Position numbers and translations under genes: made by a program. DNA of 64,000 nt. It comes from Streptoalloteichus tenebrarius (GTDB lineage Bacteria; Actinomycetota; Actinomycetes; Mycobacteriales; Pseudonocardiaceae). The notes beneath the pieces are model-generated. The model saw only the letters and a program-made list of their open reading frames with translations. It ran no database searches and had not been told where the DNA came from. Shown piece by piece: positions 26,305 through 34,400 of this stretch. Location of the stretch: the NCBI RefSeq assembly GCF_024171885.1, contig NZ_JAMTCP010000013.1, forward strand, positions 1 to 64,000, given 5' to 3'. The number at the start of each line of letters is the position of its first letter. Within the stretch, counting starts at the first letter, position 1.

Positions 26305-27408
26305 GTGCGGACGGAGCAGGCGGTGCGGTCCGGTCAGACGGCGATCCGGTGGCAGGTCCAGGACGTCCGGTGGCACCGAGGGGGCCGCCAACTCGTGCCG
26401 GTGGAGCACGCGCCGTTCGGGCGCGTGCTGCCCTACCGCAGGGCAGCGGGGCAGACGCCCCTGCCGGGCTGCCTGCCGCTGGTGCGGTCCAGGGGGTGGT
26501 TGGCCGACCTCGGCCAGCAGGGGCTGGCGGACATGCTGCTCGGGCTGTCGGCGGTGGTCGCGCTCCGCGAGGTGACGCCGGGGCTGTCATTGCACTACAG
26601 CGGTCCCCGCGCGCGGCTGATGCGGCGGTGTTCGATACCGATGACCACCACCGAGGGGTGGGGACCCCACATCGTGCGCACCGGCACCCGGTCGCCGGTG
26701 CGGTTCCGGGTCGACGCCGAGGAGCCCCCGGCGTGGCTGGACCACCTGGCCCCCGGCCAGGTCGAGGTGCACGGCGCGCTCCCCATGCGGCACTACCTGG
26801 CGATGGAGCAGCAGCTCGGCCTGCGGCTGTCGTTGGACGACACCCCGGCGCCGACGTTCCGCTCCGAGGAGCGCGCGGTGCCGTGGCACGCGGTCCTGGT
26901 GCTGTGCGCCGGCTCGTCCCGCTCCAGCTACGGCTCCGCCGAGTTCGCCGCCGTCGCCGCCGAGATGATGCGCACGCGCAGCGCGCCGTGGCGGTTCACG
27001 GCGGTCGTGCCGCGCACCCTGCGCTCCGTCCCGGAGCTGGAGGAGATGTCGGCGCAGGTCGTGCACGCGCCGGACCCCGCCGACTGCGTGGACCTGTTCG
27101 CGTCGGCCGAGGTGGTGGTCGGGGTCGACAACGGGCTGACGCAGCTCGCCGGGCTGACCGTCCGGCCGGACGGCTCGGGGCCCGAGGTGGTCGGGCTGTA
27201 CGCCAGGCGCTCGCACACGAAGTGGATCACCGGCTCGCGGCGGCACCACGCCGTGGCGACCCGGTTCTCCCAGATGGTGGCCCTGGCCGACCGCTCGCCG
27301 GACCGGGACGAGTTCGACGAGGCGGTGTGGGGCGACGCCGCCGACCTGCGGTGCGTTCCCCGGTCGAGGGTGGCCGACTTCGCGGGCCGGTGCGCGGGCT
27401 GGTGGTGA
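26305..27408 (+). CDS. Glycosyltransferase family 9-like (GT-B fold) protein
   Basis: About 367 residues. The C-terminal half carries the feature of heptosyltransferase-type GT-B enzymes: CVDLFASAEVVVGVDNGLTQ, LAGLTVRPDGSGPEVVGLYA and RRSHTKWITGSRRHHAV, matching the D-x-GVDTGLTHLAAA / LYGPT pattern of GT9. The N-terminal half has LADMLLGLSAVVALREVTPG and LSLHYSGPRARLMRRC, like the acceptor domain of the same fold. Nucleotide-sugar and acceptor are unknown. GTG 26305 is chosen because GGAGG (26292-26296) sits 8 nt upstream; GTG 26287 and 26296 are possible. It lies between the two lanthipeptide clusters, so peptide or lipid glycosylation is conceivable but unproven. Confidence 0.65.
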   Translation: MRTEQAVRSGQTAIRWQVQDVRWHRGGRQLVPVEHAPFGRVLPYRRAAGQTPLPGCLPLVRSRGWLADLGQQGLADMLLGLSAVVALREVTPGLSLHYSGPRARLMRRCSIPMTTTEGWGPHIVRTGTRSPVRFRVDAEEPPAWLDHLAPGQVEVHGALPMRHYLAMEQQLGLRLSLDDTPAPTFRSEERAVPWHAVLVLCAGSSRSSYGSAEFAAVAAEMMRTRSAPWRFTAVVPRTLRSVPELEEMSAQVVHAPDPADCVDLFASAEVVVGVDNGLTQLAGLTVRPDGSGPEVVGLYARRSHTKWITGSRRHHAVATRFSQMVALADRSPDRDEFDEAVWGDAADLRCVPRSRVADFAGRCAGWW

Positions 27409-27437
27409 CGTCGGACCGGGTCACCGTCCGCGATCGC

Positions 27438-27530
27438 TCCACTGAGGACAGACCTTTTGTCTACTGAGGATGCTGATTGCTCCGTTTCGAACGGTTTGCC
27501 CCGTAGGGGTGTTGGGACGTCCTCAGTGGA
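27438..27530. repeat. 12-bp inverted repeat TCCACTGAGGAC ... GTCCTCAGTGGA
   Basis: TCCACTGAGGAC (27438-27449) is exactly inverted at 27519-27530, and a partial direct copy CTACTGAGGA lies at 27461-27470. It sits 30 nt after the GT9-like stop codon. It could be a long-range hairpin, a protein-binding pair or the ends of a small non-coding element of 93 bp. Confidence 0.6.
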
Positions 27531-27968
27531 CTCGTGTGGTGCTGACGCCGTCGGGGGCAGGAGTGGGAGGGTGGGGGACGCGGCGGCGGTCGGGGCTGAG
27601 GGGAAGGGTCCCGGCCGCCGCCGCGGCGTGTCGTCGTCGGGGCGGCGCGGGCGACGAGGGCGGCGCGGACGCTGGCCCCGCACGGGTGGCACCGCCCCAC
27701 CGCTTCCCCGATACGCGCTCATCGGGTGATCCGAGGTCTCCCACAATGCGGGAGAACTTGTACGGCGAACAAGAAGGAAGCGAATATTGGCGCGTCACCG
27801 CTGGTTTTCCTGGGGTTCTCCCGCGCGTCGGGGCGCGGTTCCGGGTGTGACGCCGACGGTTTACGCCGACCGGGGGCGGAGCGCGTCCCCCTGACCGGGT
27901 GGGTCCCCCACTGGTGTTACCCCCGGTAACGGAAAGACCGGCCGATCGGTCGAGGACGGAACGGTGTA

Positions 27969-27986
27969 CTAGTTCTCGGGAACTAG
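27969..27986. promoter_or_regulatory. Operator-like inverted repeat CTAGTTC-TCGG-GAACTAG (copy 1)
   Basis: A 7-4-7 inverted repeat. The same arms and spacing recur at 50897-50914, ahead of the lipoprotein and the two-component system genes, and I found no third complete copy in the window. A 7-bp arm repeat of this kind fits a NarL-type response regulator. It lies about 590 bp upstream of the second lanKC. Confidence 0.7.
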
Positions 27987-28575
27987 GCGAATCAGTCCCT
28001 CCGAGGTATGCGCGAACGGGTTGTGACACTTACAGTCATCGCCTCGAGAGGTCGTTCTCGTGCGAAGGGAGGGAAACGGGGTGAACACCTCCTGCTTCGC
28101 CGTGAATCGCGGTTACGTGCTCCGAACGGAGTAGCAATGGTTTCGTTCGCGATTCCGGGTCGCCGCCTTTACATGGTTGCGGAGTCAAGGTAGCGTCGCC
28201 GGCGAAGCGAAACGGGCCGAGAACAGGTCGGGCCGCCTGGGGCCGGGCGGCGCACATCACCTGGGGGCTGGGGATGGTCTGGACAAGCGCGCCACCGCGG
28301 CGGCGGTCTCGTCGGCACGCCGCGCCACGCTCGACGCCGAGCCCGGCGCTGCCGGCGCTGCCGGGGTCGAGGGTCTCCTCGGCGCTCTGAGACACACTGT
28401 CTTCGCTGGTCACACGCGTGGTCGTGCGAGGTGGCCGCGTCGCGCCGGGCATCGCCCTCCTGGTCGTCGGGCGCGGTGTCACCCGAACGAACGCGTCGGC
28501 GTCGCGCCGTCGAACGGCGCGCCCGGCGTCGCGACGGCTTTCTTTCACAAAGCTTGCAGAGGTGCATTTCCGTTG

Positions 28576-31164
28576 ATGCGTGAGCGGTACTCGCTGTTCG
28601 CTCTCGCCGATCCGGTCTTCTATGACTCGCCCACGCGCTGGCGTACCGACGAAAAACCGTTCGGCGCGGTGGGGCGGGCGTTGCCGGACGGTTTCGAGCG
28701 GTCCGACCGTGATTTCTGGGTTTCGGTGCGCCCCGCGGGCGGGGAACTGCCCGCGCAGGGCTGGAAGGTGCATGTCTCGGCGGCGATGGACAATGCCGAG
28801 GACGTGTTGGACCGCGTGTGGGAGTACTGCGTTCCCCGACGGATCGCGTTCAAGTTCCTGCGCGACAGGAACATGCTCTTCGTCCAGAACTCCAAGTACG
28901 CGCCCCGCGAGTCCAGCGGCAAGTTCGTCACCATCTACCCGACGGACGAGGAACAGCTCGGGACGCTGCTGACCGAGCTGTCGGCCGAACTCGCCGGGCA
29001 GCACGGCCCCTACGTGCTCAGCGACCTGCGCTGGGGCGAGGGTCCGCTGTACGTGCGCTACGGCGGCTTCGCCAGGATGGAGTGCACCGACGCCAACGGG
29101 GAGACCGTGCTCGCGGTCGAGCGGCCGGACGGCACGCTCGTGCCCGACCGCCGCGGCGGCGGCTTCACCGTCCCCGACTGGGTCACGCTGCCGGCCTTCC
29201 TGGAGCCCCACCTGGCCGCGCGGAAGTCCCGCTCCGCCGCTGACTTCCCCTACCGCGTCGTCCGGCCGCTGCACTTCTCCAACGCCGGCGGCGTGTACCT
29301 CGCCCGTCGCACCAGCGACGACCGCCAGGTCGTGCTGAAGGAGGGCCGCCCGCACGCCGGGCTGGACCGCGACGGCAGGGACGCGGTGGGCCGGCTGCTG
29401 CACGAGAAGGACATCCTGGAGCGGCTGCGCGGGGTGCCCGGCATCCCCGAGCTGCTCGACCACCACGTGGTGGACGGGCACCACTTCCTCGTGCTGGAGC
29501 ACGTGCCCGGCGAGGTCGTCTGGCGCTGGGTCGGCCAGGAGAACCCGTTCGTCAACCCGGATGTCACCGAGGAGAGCGTCGCGGCCTACACGCGCCGCGC
29601 CCTCCGGGTGGTGGCCACGATCGAGGAGATCGTCGCCGAGGTGCACCGCAGGGGAGTGGTGCTCGGCGACCTGCACCCCGGCAACATCCTGGTCAGCGAG
29701 GACGACCGGGTCTGGCTCATCGACTTCGAGATCTCCACGCCCGCCGGGCGGCCGCACCGCCGGCCCCCGCTGGAGGTGGTGGGGTTCGCGCCGCCGTGGG
29801 CCGACCGCTCCGGGTTCGACGCCGACCGGCACGCGATGGCCGCCGTGCGGCTGTGGATGTTCATGCCCTTCCACCGCACCTGGGCGCTTGACTGGTCCAA
29901 AGTGGACCAGTTCGTGTCCGTTGTGGAGCGACGCTTCGACCTGCCGGAGGGCTACGGCGACTCGGTGCGCGCCGAGCTGGCCCCACGCCCCGGCGCGGTC
30001 CTGTCCCGGCTGCCCGACTACCGCCCGCTGCGGGTGGACGTCACCGCGGCCGAGCCGGACTGGGCCGCGATCACCGACTCGATGGTCAGGGGCATCCTGC
30101 GCAGCGCCACGCCGGAGCGGCGGGACCGGCTGTTCCCCGGCGACATGCGGCAGTTCACGCACGAGGGCGGCGGCCTGGGCTTCGCCTACGGCGCGGCCGG
30201 GGTGTTGTGGGCGTTGTCGGTGTGCGGCTTCGGGCGCCACCCGCGGCACGAGGAGTGGCTGCTCGACGCCCTGCGCCGACAACCGCCCACCCAGCCCGGC
30301 TTCTACACCGGACTGCACGGCATCGCCTACGTCCTGGACCACCTGGGTCACCACGACGTGGCGCTCGACCTGCTCGACAGGGCCGAGGAGCCGACGGCGC
30401 GGGTCACCGCGCCGGGGATGCTCAGCGGCCTGTCGGGAATCGGGCTGAACCTGTTGCGTTTCGCCGAGCGCACCGGCGACTCCCGTCACCGCGACCTGGC
30501 CTTCGCCTGCGCGCGGCGGCTGGCGGAGCGCTGGGAGCGCGGGGTGGGGCCACGGGAACCCGTCGGCCTCCTGGGCGGGTGGTCGGGAGCCGCGCTGTTC
30601 TTCCTCCGCGCCTACGAGGCCGGGGGAGACCGCTCCTTCCTGGACCTCGCGGTGCGCGCGTTGCACCGCGAACTCGACCACTGCGTGCGGACCCGCAACG
30701 GGTCGCTGCACGTCGAGGAGAAGGGCGTGCGGACGCTGGTCTACCTCGACGGGGGCAGCGGCGGCATCGGTCTGGTGGCCGGCGAGGTGCTGCGGCACGT
30801 CGAGGACGAGCGCCTGGCCGAGGCGCTGCCCGCGATCGTGCTGGCCTGCCAGCCCGAGTTCGTCGTGGAACCGCAGCTCTTCACCGGTTTGTCGGGCATT
30901 GTCGCCGCGTTGTCGCGCATGTCGGCCGGCGATTCCTCGACAGAAATTGGTGAGATTGTGGGGCTTCGCGCGAGGCGCCTTCTGTGGTATGCTGTTTCAT
31001 ATCAGGGAGAGGTTGCCTTTCCCGGAGGGCAGAGTTACAGGCTGTCCATGGATCTTGGCACCGGAACCGCCGGTGTGCTCCTGGGGATGACGAGCGCGAG
31101 AAATCGGAAGTTCGAGTTCCTTCCCTTTCTTGGCGACGGCGTCGCCCCGCCGGTCGCGACCTGA
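28576..31164 (+). CDS. Class III lanthipeptide synthetase LanKC (second copy, lipolanthine-type cluster)
   Basis: 862 residues. Lyase-like N-terminus: ALADPVFYDSPTRWR, QGWKVHVSAAMDNAEDVLDR, FKFLRDRNMLFVQNSKYAPR, ESSGKFVTIYP. Kinase: VVLKEGRPHAGLD, GVVLGDLHPGNILVSED (near residue 364), VWLIDFEIS. LanC-like C-terminus: YGAAGVLWALSVC, YTGLHGIAYVLDHL, LDGGSGGIGLVAGEVL, DLGTGTAGVLLGM; the zinc-binding CHG motif is absent, as in class III. It dehydrates Ser residues of the precursor at 31243 and forms the carbon-carbon crosslink with Cys. ATG 28576 begins MRERYSLFALADPV, matching the usual LanKC start; the frame stays open upstream without good coding signal. First gene of a long co-directional cluster. 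Confidence 0.93.
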   Translation: MRERYSLFALADPVFYDSPTRWRTDEKPFGAVGRALPDGFERSDRDFWVSVRPAGGELPAQGWKVHVSAAMDNAEDVLDRVWEYCVPRRIAFKFLRDRNMLFVQNSKYAPRESSGKFVTIYPTDEEQLGTLLTELSAELAGQHGPYVLSDLRWGEGPLYVRYGGFARMECTDANGETVLAVERPDGTLVPDRRGGGFTVPDWVTLPAFLEPHLAARKSRSAADFPYRVVRPLHFSNAGGVYLARRTSDDRQVVLKEGRPHAGLDRDGRDAVGRLLHEKDILERLRGVPGIPELLDHHVVDGHHFLVLEHVPGEVVWRWVGQENPFVNPDVTEESVAAYTRRALRVVATIEEIVAEVHRRGVVLGDLHPGNILVSEDDRVWLIDFEISTPAGRPHRRPPLEVVGFAPPWADRSGFDADRHAMAAVRLWMFMPFHRTWALDWSKVDQFVSVVERRFDLPEGYGDSVRAELAPRPGAVLSRLPDYRPLRVDVTAAEPDWAAITDSMVRGILRSATPERRDRLFPGDMRQFTHEGGGLGFAYGAAGVLWALSVCGFGRHPRHEEWLLDALRRQPPTQPGFYTGLHGIAYVLDHLGHHDVALDLLDRAEEPTARVTAPGMLSGLSGIGLNLLRFAERTGDSRHRDLAFACARRLAERWERGVGPREPVGLLGGWSGAALFFLRAYEAGGDRSFLDLAVRALHRELDHCVRTRNGSLHVEEKGVRTLVYLDGGSGGIGLVAGEVLRHVEDERLAEALPAIVLACQPEFVVEPQLFTGLSGIVAALSRMSAGDSSTEIGEIVGLRARRLLWYAVSYQGEVAFPGGQSYRLSMDLGTGTAGVLLGMTSARNRKFEFLPFLGDGVAPPVAT

Positions 31165-31242
31165 CCGGAAGAAACACCACATGACCACCGCGCTCACTGG
31201 GGTGCGGTCTTGGTAACGCATTGTTGGGAGGAGGTGCACGAC

Positions 31243-31332
31243 ATGGAGAACGTTCTCGACCTTCAGGACATGGAGCTCGCTCCGGAGGACGACACCCTGC
31301 TGCCGGCCAGCTTCTCGAGCAACTCGTGCTGA
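31243..31332 (+). CDS. Lipolanthine-type (avionin) precursor peptide
   Basis: A 29-residue peptide: MENVLDLQDMELAPEDDTLL then PASFSSNSC. The VLDLQDME segment is the class III leader recognition helix. Near its end it reads Ser23-Phe-Ser-Ser26-Asn-Ser-Cys29, which satisfies Ser-x2-Ser-x2-Cys for labionin-type crosslinking. Cys is the very last residue, as required for LanD-type oxidative decarboxylation to an avionin ring; a LanD homologue is encoded at 43061. The ribosome site GGAGGAGGTG ends 7 nt before the ATG. It lies 78 nt after lanKC and is followed by two strong hairpins that would insulate or stabilise this short transcript. The leader cleavage point is not obvious; no protease is in this cluster, so the upstream S9 peptidase or a housekeeping enzyme may act. 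Confidence 0.9.
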   Translation: MENVLDLQDMELAPEDDTLLPASFSSNSC

Positions 31333-31347
31333 GCAGGGCATGACCGG

Positions 31348-31411
31348 CGGGGCGGTCCGTCGCGACCGCCCCGTCACCGCCCGCGGGGCCGCCTGACCGG
31401 CGGCCCCGCGG
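31348..31411 (+). terminator. Tandem hairpins after the precursor gene
   Basis: Stem 1: CGGGGCGGTC (31348-31357) with GACCGCCCCG (31364-31373), loop 6. Stem 2: CCGCGGGGCCGCC (31381-31393) with GGCGGCCCCGCGG (31399-31411), loop 5. Neither has a T-run. Between a precursor gene and biosynthetic genes such stems usually act as partial terminators or 3' stabilisers that favour precursor transcripts. Confidence 0.65.
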
Positions 31412-31530
31412 CTGGGCCGCCCCGCGCGTCGGCACCGAGGGGGCGCTGACGGCACCGCGATGGGGGCGGCCTTTGTTCTCCCGTTCTGGCGGCACCGGCG
31501 AGAAACCGGCGACAAATGGGGTGGATGGCG

Positions 31531-33057
31531 ATGATGTCCCGGCTGATCGGCGTCCGGTCCGGGCGTTCCGGACGTCAGGTCGAACGTGACGCGCTTCGGG
31601 TCGCCGCCGCCCTGCGTTCCCTGGGCGTCGCCGCCGGGGACCGCGTTCTCTTCTCCTCCGACAATCACGAGGAATACCTGACCGTCGTGCTCGCGGCGGC
31701 CCACCTCGACACCTCGCTCTTTCTCGTCGACCACCGCAGGACCGTGGCGGAGAAACAGCGTCTCGCGGAACGCGCGCGCGTGAGGTGGACGATTTCCGAC
31801 AGCCAGGCCGACGTCGAGGCCGGCATCGGAGGGACGATTCTCCCCCTGGACGCGCTGGCGCCGGCCGACTGCCCTCGGCCCCTGGCCGACGGCCTGTCCT
31901 GGGACGCCTGGCGGCGCCGGCCGGACGCGATGCTGCTGTCCTCCTCGGGCTCCACCGGCGAACCCAAGATCATCGCGAAGTCGGGGCGCGCGTTCCTGGA
32001 CAACCTGGAGCGCACCCGCAAGCTCATGGGCTACACCGAAGGCGACGTGCTGCTGCCGATCCTGCCCTTCTCCCACCAGTACGGGCTGTCGATCGCCGTG
32101 CTCGCCTGGATCAGCGGGGCCTCCCTGGTCGTGGGCCCCTACCGCCGGCTCGACCAGGTCGCCGAGGTGGCGGGATCGGCGGAGGCGACGATCACCGACG
32201 CCACGCCGGCCACCTACCGCAGCCTGCTCAACCTCCTCGACTACCGGCCCGCCCTGCGCGAGTGCTTCCGCGCGGTGCGGATGTGGTGCACGGGCGGAGC
32301 GCCGCTGGACCGCGCGCTCGCCCGGCGGTTCCGCGCCGAACTCGGCGCCCCCGTCCTGGACGGCTACGGCAGCAGCGAGGCGGGCAACGTCGCCTTCGCG
32401 ACCCCGGACAACCCCGTCGCCTGTGGGCGGCTGCTCGACGGCGTGCGCGTGGCGATCCGCGACGAGCGGGGCGAGGACGTCCTGCCGGGCCAGGTCGGCG
32501 AGCTGTGGCTGGACACGCCCGACCTGATGAGCGGCTACCTCGACGACGCGGGCGAGCTGACGCCCACCGCTCCCGGCGAGTACCCGACGCACGACCTCGG
32601 GTACTGGGACCCCGAGGGCAACCTGCACGTGCTCGGCAGGAAGTTCGCCGTCCACCGGCTCGGCCACACCCTCTACCCGGAGGCGATCGAGCGCAGGGCG
32701 GAGGAGTGCGGCCGCCCGGTGCGCATCGTGGCCCTGGACGACGAGCGCAGGGGCAGCAGCCTCGTGTTCGTCGTCGAGGACGCGGAGGGGTCGCCGGCGC
32801 AGCGCTGGCGCCGGGAGTTCTCCGCGATCCTGCCGTCCTTCGAACAGCCCAACCACGTCGTGGTGGTGCCCCGGTTCCCGTTGAACGGCAACGGGAAGCC
32901 GGACGCTCACCGGCTGCGGGAGCTGGTGCTGCGCGAGCTGGCGACGTCCGCGCGGAGGGCGCCCTCGGTGCCGTCGCCGCGCTTCGGGTCGCCCGAGCAG
33001 CCCGTGCGCCGCCCCGAGCCAGCCGGCCGAGCCGAGCCCGACAGTCAGGAGACGTGA
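31531..33057 (+). CDS. AMP-dependent acyl-activating enzyme (acyl-CoA/ACP ligase)
   Basis: About 508 residues of the ANL superfamily. Adenylation motifs are present: LLSSSGSTGEPKIIAKSGRA (A3-type phosphate loop), LDGYGSSEAGNVAFATP (A5-type), YPTHDLGYWDPEGNLHVLGR (A7/A8) and FPLNGNGKPDAHRL (A10, catalytic Lys). It activates a carboxylic acid as acyl-AMP and transfers it to CoA or a carrier protein. In this cluster the natural substrate would be the fatty acid or starter acid destined for the peptide N-terminus. ATG 31531 or 31534 follows GGGGTGG; ATG 31516 is an upstream alternative without a ribosome site. A Pro/Glu-rich tail precedes the stop. The KS gene starts 2 nt after the stop codon. 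Confidence 0.85.
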   Translation: MMSRLIGVRSGRSGRQVERDALRVAAALRSLGVAAGDRVLFSSDNHEEYLTVVLAAAHLDTSLFLVDHRRTVAEKQRLAERARVRWTISDSQADVEAGIGGTILPLDALAPADCPRPLADGLSWDAWRRRPDAMLLSSSGSTGEPKIIAKSGRAFLDNLERTRKLMGYTEGDVLLPILPFSHQYGLSIAVLAWISGASLVVGPYRRLDQVAEVAGSAEATITDATPATYRSLLNLLDYRPALRECFRAVRMWCTGGAPLDRALARRFRAELGAPVLDGYGSSEAGNVAFATPDNPVACGRLLDGVRVAIRDERGEDVLPGQVGELWLDTPDLMSGYLDDAGELTPTAPGEYPTHDLGYWDPEGNLHVLGRKFAVHRLGHTLYPEAIERRAEECGRPVRIVALDDERRGSSLVFVVEDAEGSPAQRWRREFSAILPSFEQPNHVVVVPRFPLNGNGKPDAHRLRELVLRELATSARRAPSVPSPRFGSPEQPVRRPEPAGRAEPDSQET

Positions 33058-33059
33058 CG

Positions 33060-34322
33060 ATGTCACTGGAGGAACTGCGCAAACTCCGCCGGCGGGTGGT
33101 CGTGACCGGGTACGGGGTGGTCACGCCGATCGGCAACACCGTGGACGAGTACTGGGCGTCGTTGGTCGCGGGGCGCAGTGGCATCGGCCCCGTCCAGCGG
33201 TTCGACGCCTCGGACCTGCCCGTGCGGATCGCCGGTGAGGTCAAGGACTTCGACCCGGTCGACTACATGCCCAAGCCGCTGGCGCGCCGGCTGGACTCGT
33301 TCTCCCAGTACGGCCTGGCCGCCGCCGTGCAGGCCGCCGAGATGGCGAAGCTGCCCGTGGGCGAGGGGATGGGCGAGCGGACGGGCGTGATCGTCGGCTC
33401 CGGCTACGGCGCGGCCAACCTCGTCTTCGACAGCGTGCTGCGGATGCACGAGAAGGGGCCGAGGATCGTCAGCCCGATGTTCGCGGCCACCAGCGGCATC
33501 GACAACCCGGCCGGCGAGATCGCGATCCGGTTCGGCGCGACCGGCCCGTCCGGCGCGATGAGCACGGCCTGCGCCACCGGCAACACCTGCGTCGGCGAGG
33601 CCGCGCGCATGATCCAGTACGGTGTGGCGGACGTGATGTTCGCGGGCGCGACCGACAACTGCCTGAACCGGCTCGACGTCACCTCGACGGCGCGGGCGGG
33701 CGCGTTGTCGCAGCGCAACGACGAGCCGGAGAAGGCCAGTCGGCCCTTCGACGTCGACCGCGACGGGTTCGTGATGAGCGCGGGGGCGGGGGTGTTGGTG
33801 TTGGAGGAGGCCGGGCACGCCGAGCGCAGGGGCGCGCCGATCCTCGCCGAGTTCCTCGGCTACGGCGCCACCACCGACGCCCACCACATGACCGCCCCGC
33901 ACCCCGAGGGCCTCGGCGCGAAGAACGCCATCCGGCGCGCGCTGGAGGACGCCGGCGTCGAACCGGACGAGATCGACTACGTCAACGCGCACGGCACGAG
34001 CACCAAGCTCAACGACACCGTCGAGCTGGGCGCGCTGCGCGAGGTGCTGGGCGAGCACGCCACCCGCATCCCGGTCAGCTCGGTGAAGTCCATGCAGGGC
34101 CACCTGATGGGCGCGGCCGGCGCGGTGGAGCTGGTGGCCACGATCGAGGCCATGCGCGCCGGGGTGGTGCCACCGACGATCAACCTCGACAACCCCGAGG
34201 TCACCGACTTCAACCTGGTGCCGCACCGGGCGCAGGAGTGGACGACGCGCACCGCGATGAGCAACTCGTTCGGTTTCGGCGGACGCAACGCCGTCGTCGT
34301 GGTGCGGCGGTACGAGGGCTGA
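33060..34322 (+). CDS. Beta-ketoacyl-ACP synthase II (FabF-like)
   Basis: 420 residues, the full length of a FabF. Start VVVTGYGVVTPIGNTVDEYW; catalytic Cys in STACATGNTCVGEAARMIQY (near residue 170); catalytic His residues in DYVNAHGTSTKLNDTVELGA and SVKSMQGHLMGAAGAVELVA; C-terminal SNSFGFGGRNAVVVV. It performs decarboxylative condensation of malonyl-ACP with an acyl chain. With FabG, InhA-like and MaoC enzymes further down the cluster it forms a dedicated type II fatty-acid set, although no free ACP gene is present, so either the PKS ACP or the housekeeping ACP must serve. AGGAG at 33047-33051 precedes the ATG, placed 2 nt after the ligase stop. Confidence 0.93.
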   Translation: MSLEELRKLRRRVVVTGYGVVTPIGNTVDEYWASLVAGRSGIGPVQRFDASDLPVRIAGEVKDFDPVDYMPKPLARRLDSFSQYGLAAAVQAAEMAKLPVGEGMGERTGVIVGSGYGAANLVFDSVLRMHEKGPRIVSPMFAATSGIDNPAGEIAIRFGATGPSGAMSTACATGNTCVGEAARMIQYGVADVMFAGATDNCLNRLDVTSTARAGALSQRNDEPEKASRPFDVDRDGFVMSAGAGVLVLEEAGHAERRGAPILAEFLGYGATTDAHHMTAPHPEGLGAKNAIRRALEDAGVEPDEIDYVNAHGTSTKLNDTVELGALREVLGEHATRIPVSSVKSMQGHLMGAAGAVELVATIEAMRAGVVPPTINLDNPEVTDFNLVPHRAQEWTTRTAMSNSFGFGGRNAVVVVRRYEG

Positions 34323-34400
34323 CCGTCGGTCGGGGCGGCGCGGTCACGGGGTCGAGCGGTCCCGACGGCGCCGCCGGCACGCTGGAGGGAAGAGGAACAG

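Larger units (their letters stand above)
27409..28575. other. 1.2-kb control region ahead of the second lanthipeptide cluster
   Basis: No established gene. It contains the inverted repeat at 27438-27530, a small hairpin (TCTCCC 27737-27742 with GGGAGA 27750-27755), the operator CTAGTTC-N4-GAACTAG (27969-27986) and an AT-richer patch at 28530-28575 before lanKC. Short open frames with plausible ribosome sites begin at 28081 (GTG, 17 codons) and 28137 (ATG, 18 codons), but they have no recognisable product. Confidence 0.6.

Noticed and set aside
27746-27850. Possible 34-codon gene (ATG at 27746) as a third precursor peptide
   Set aside because: It has no leader motif of the ILDLQ type, no Cys and no convincing ribosome site.
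31181-31216. 11-residue open frame MTTALTGVRSW between lanKC and its precursor
   Set aside because: No ribosome site of note and no recognisable feature; probably chance.
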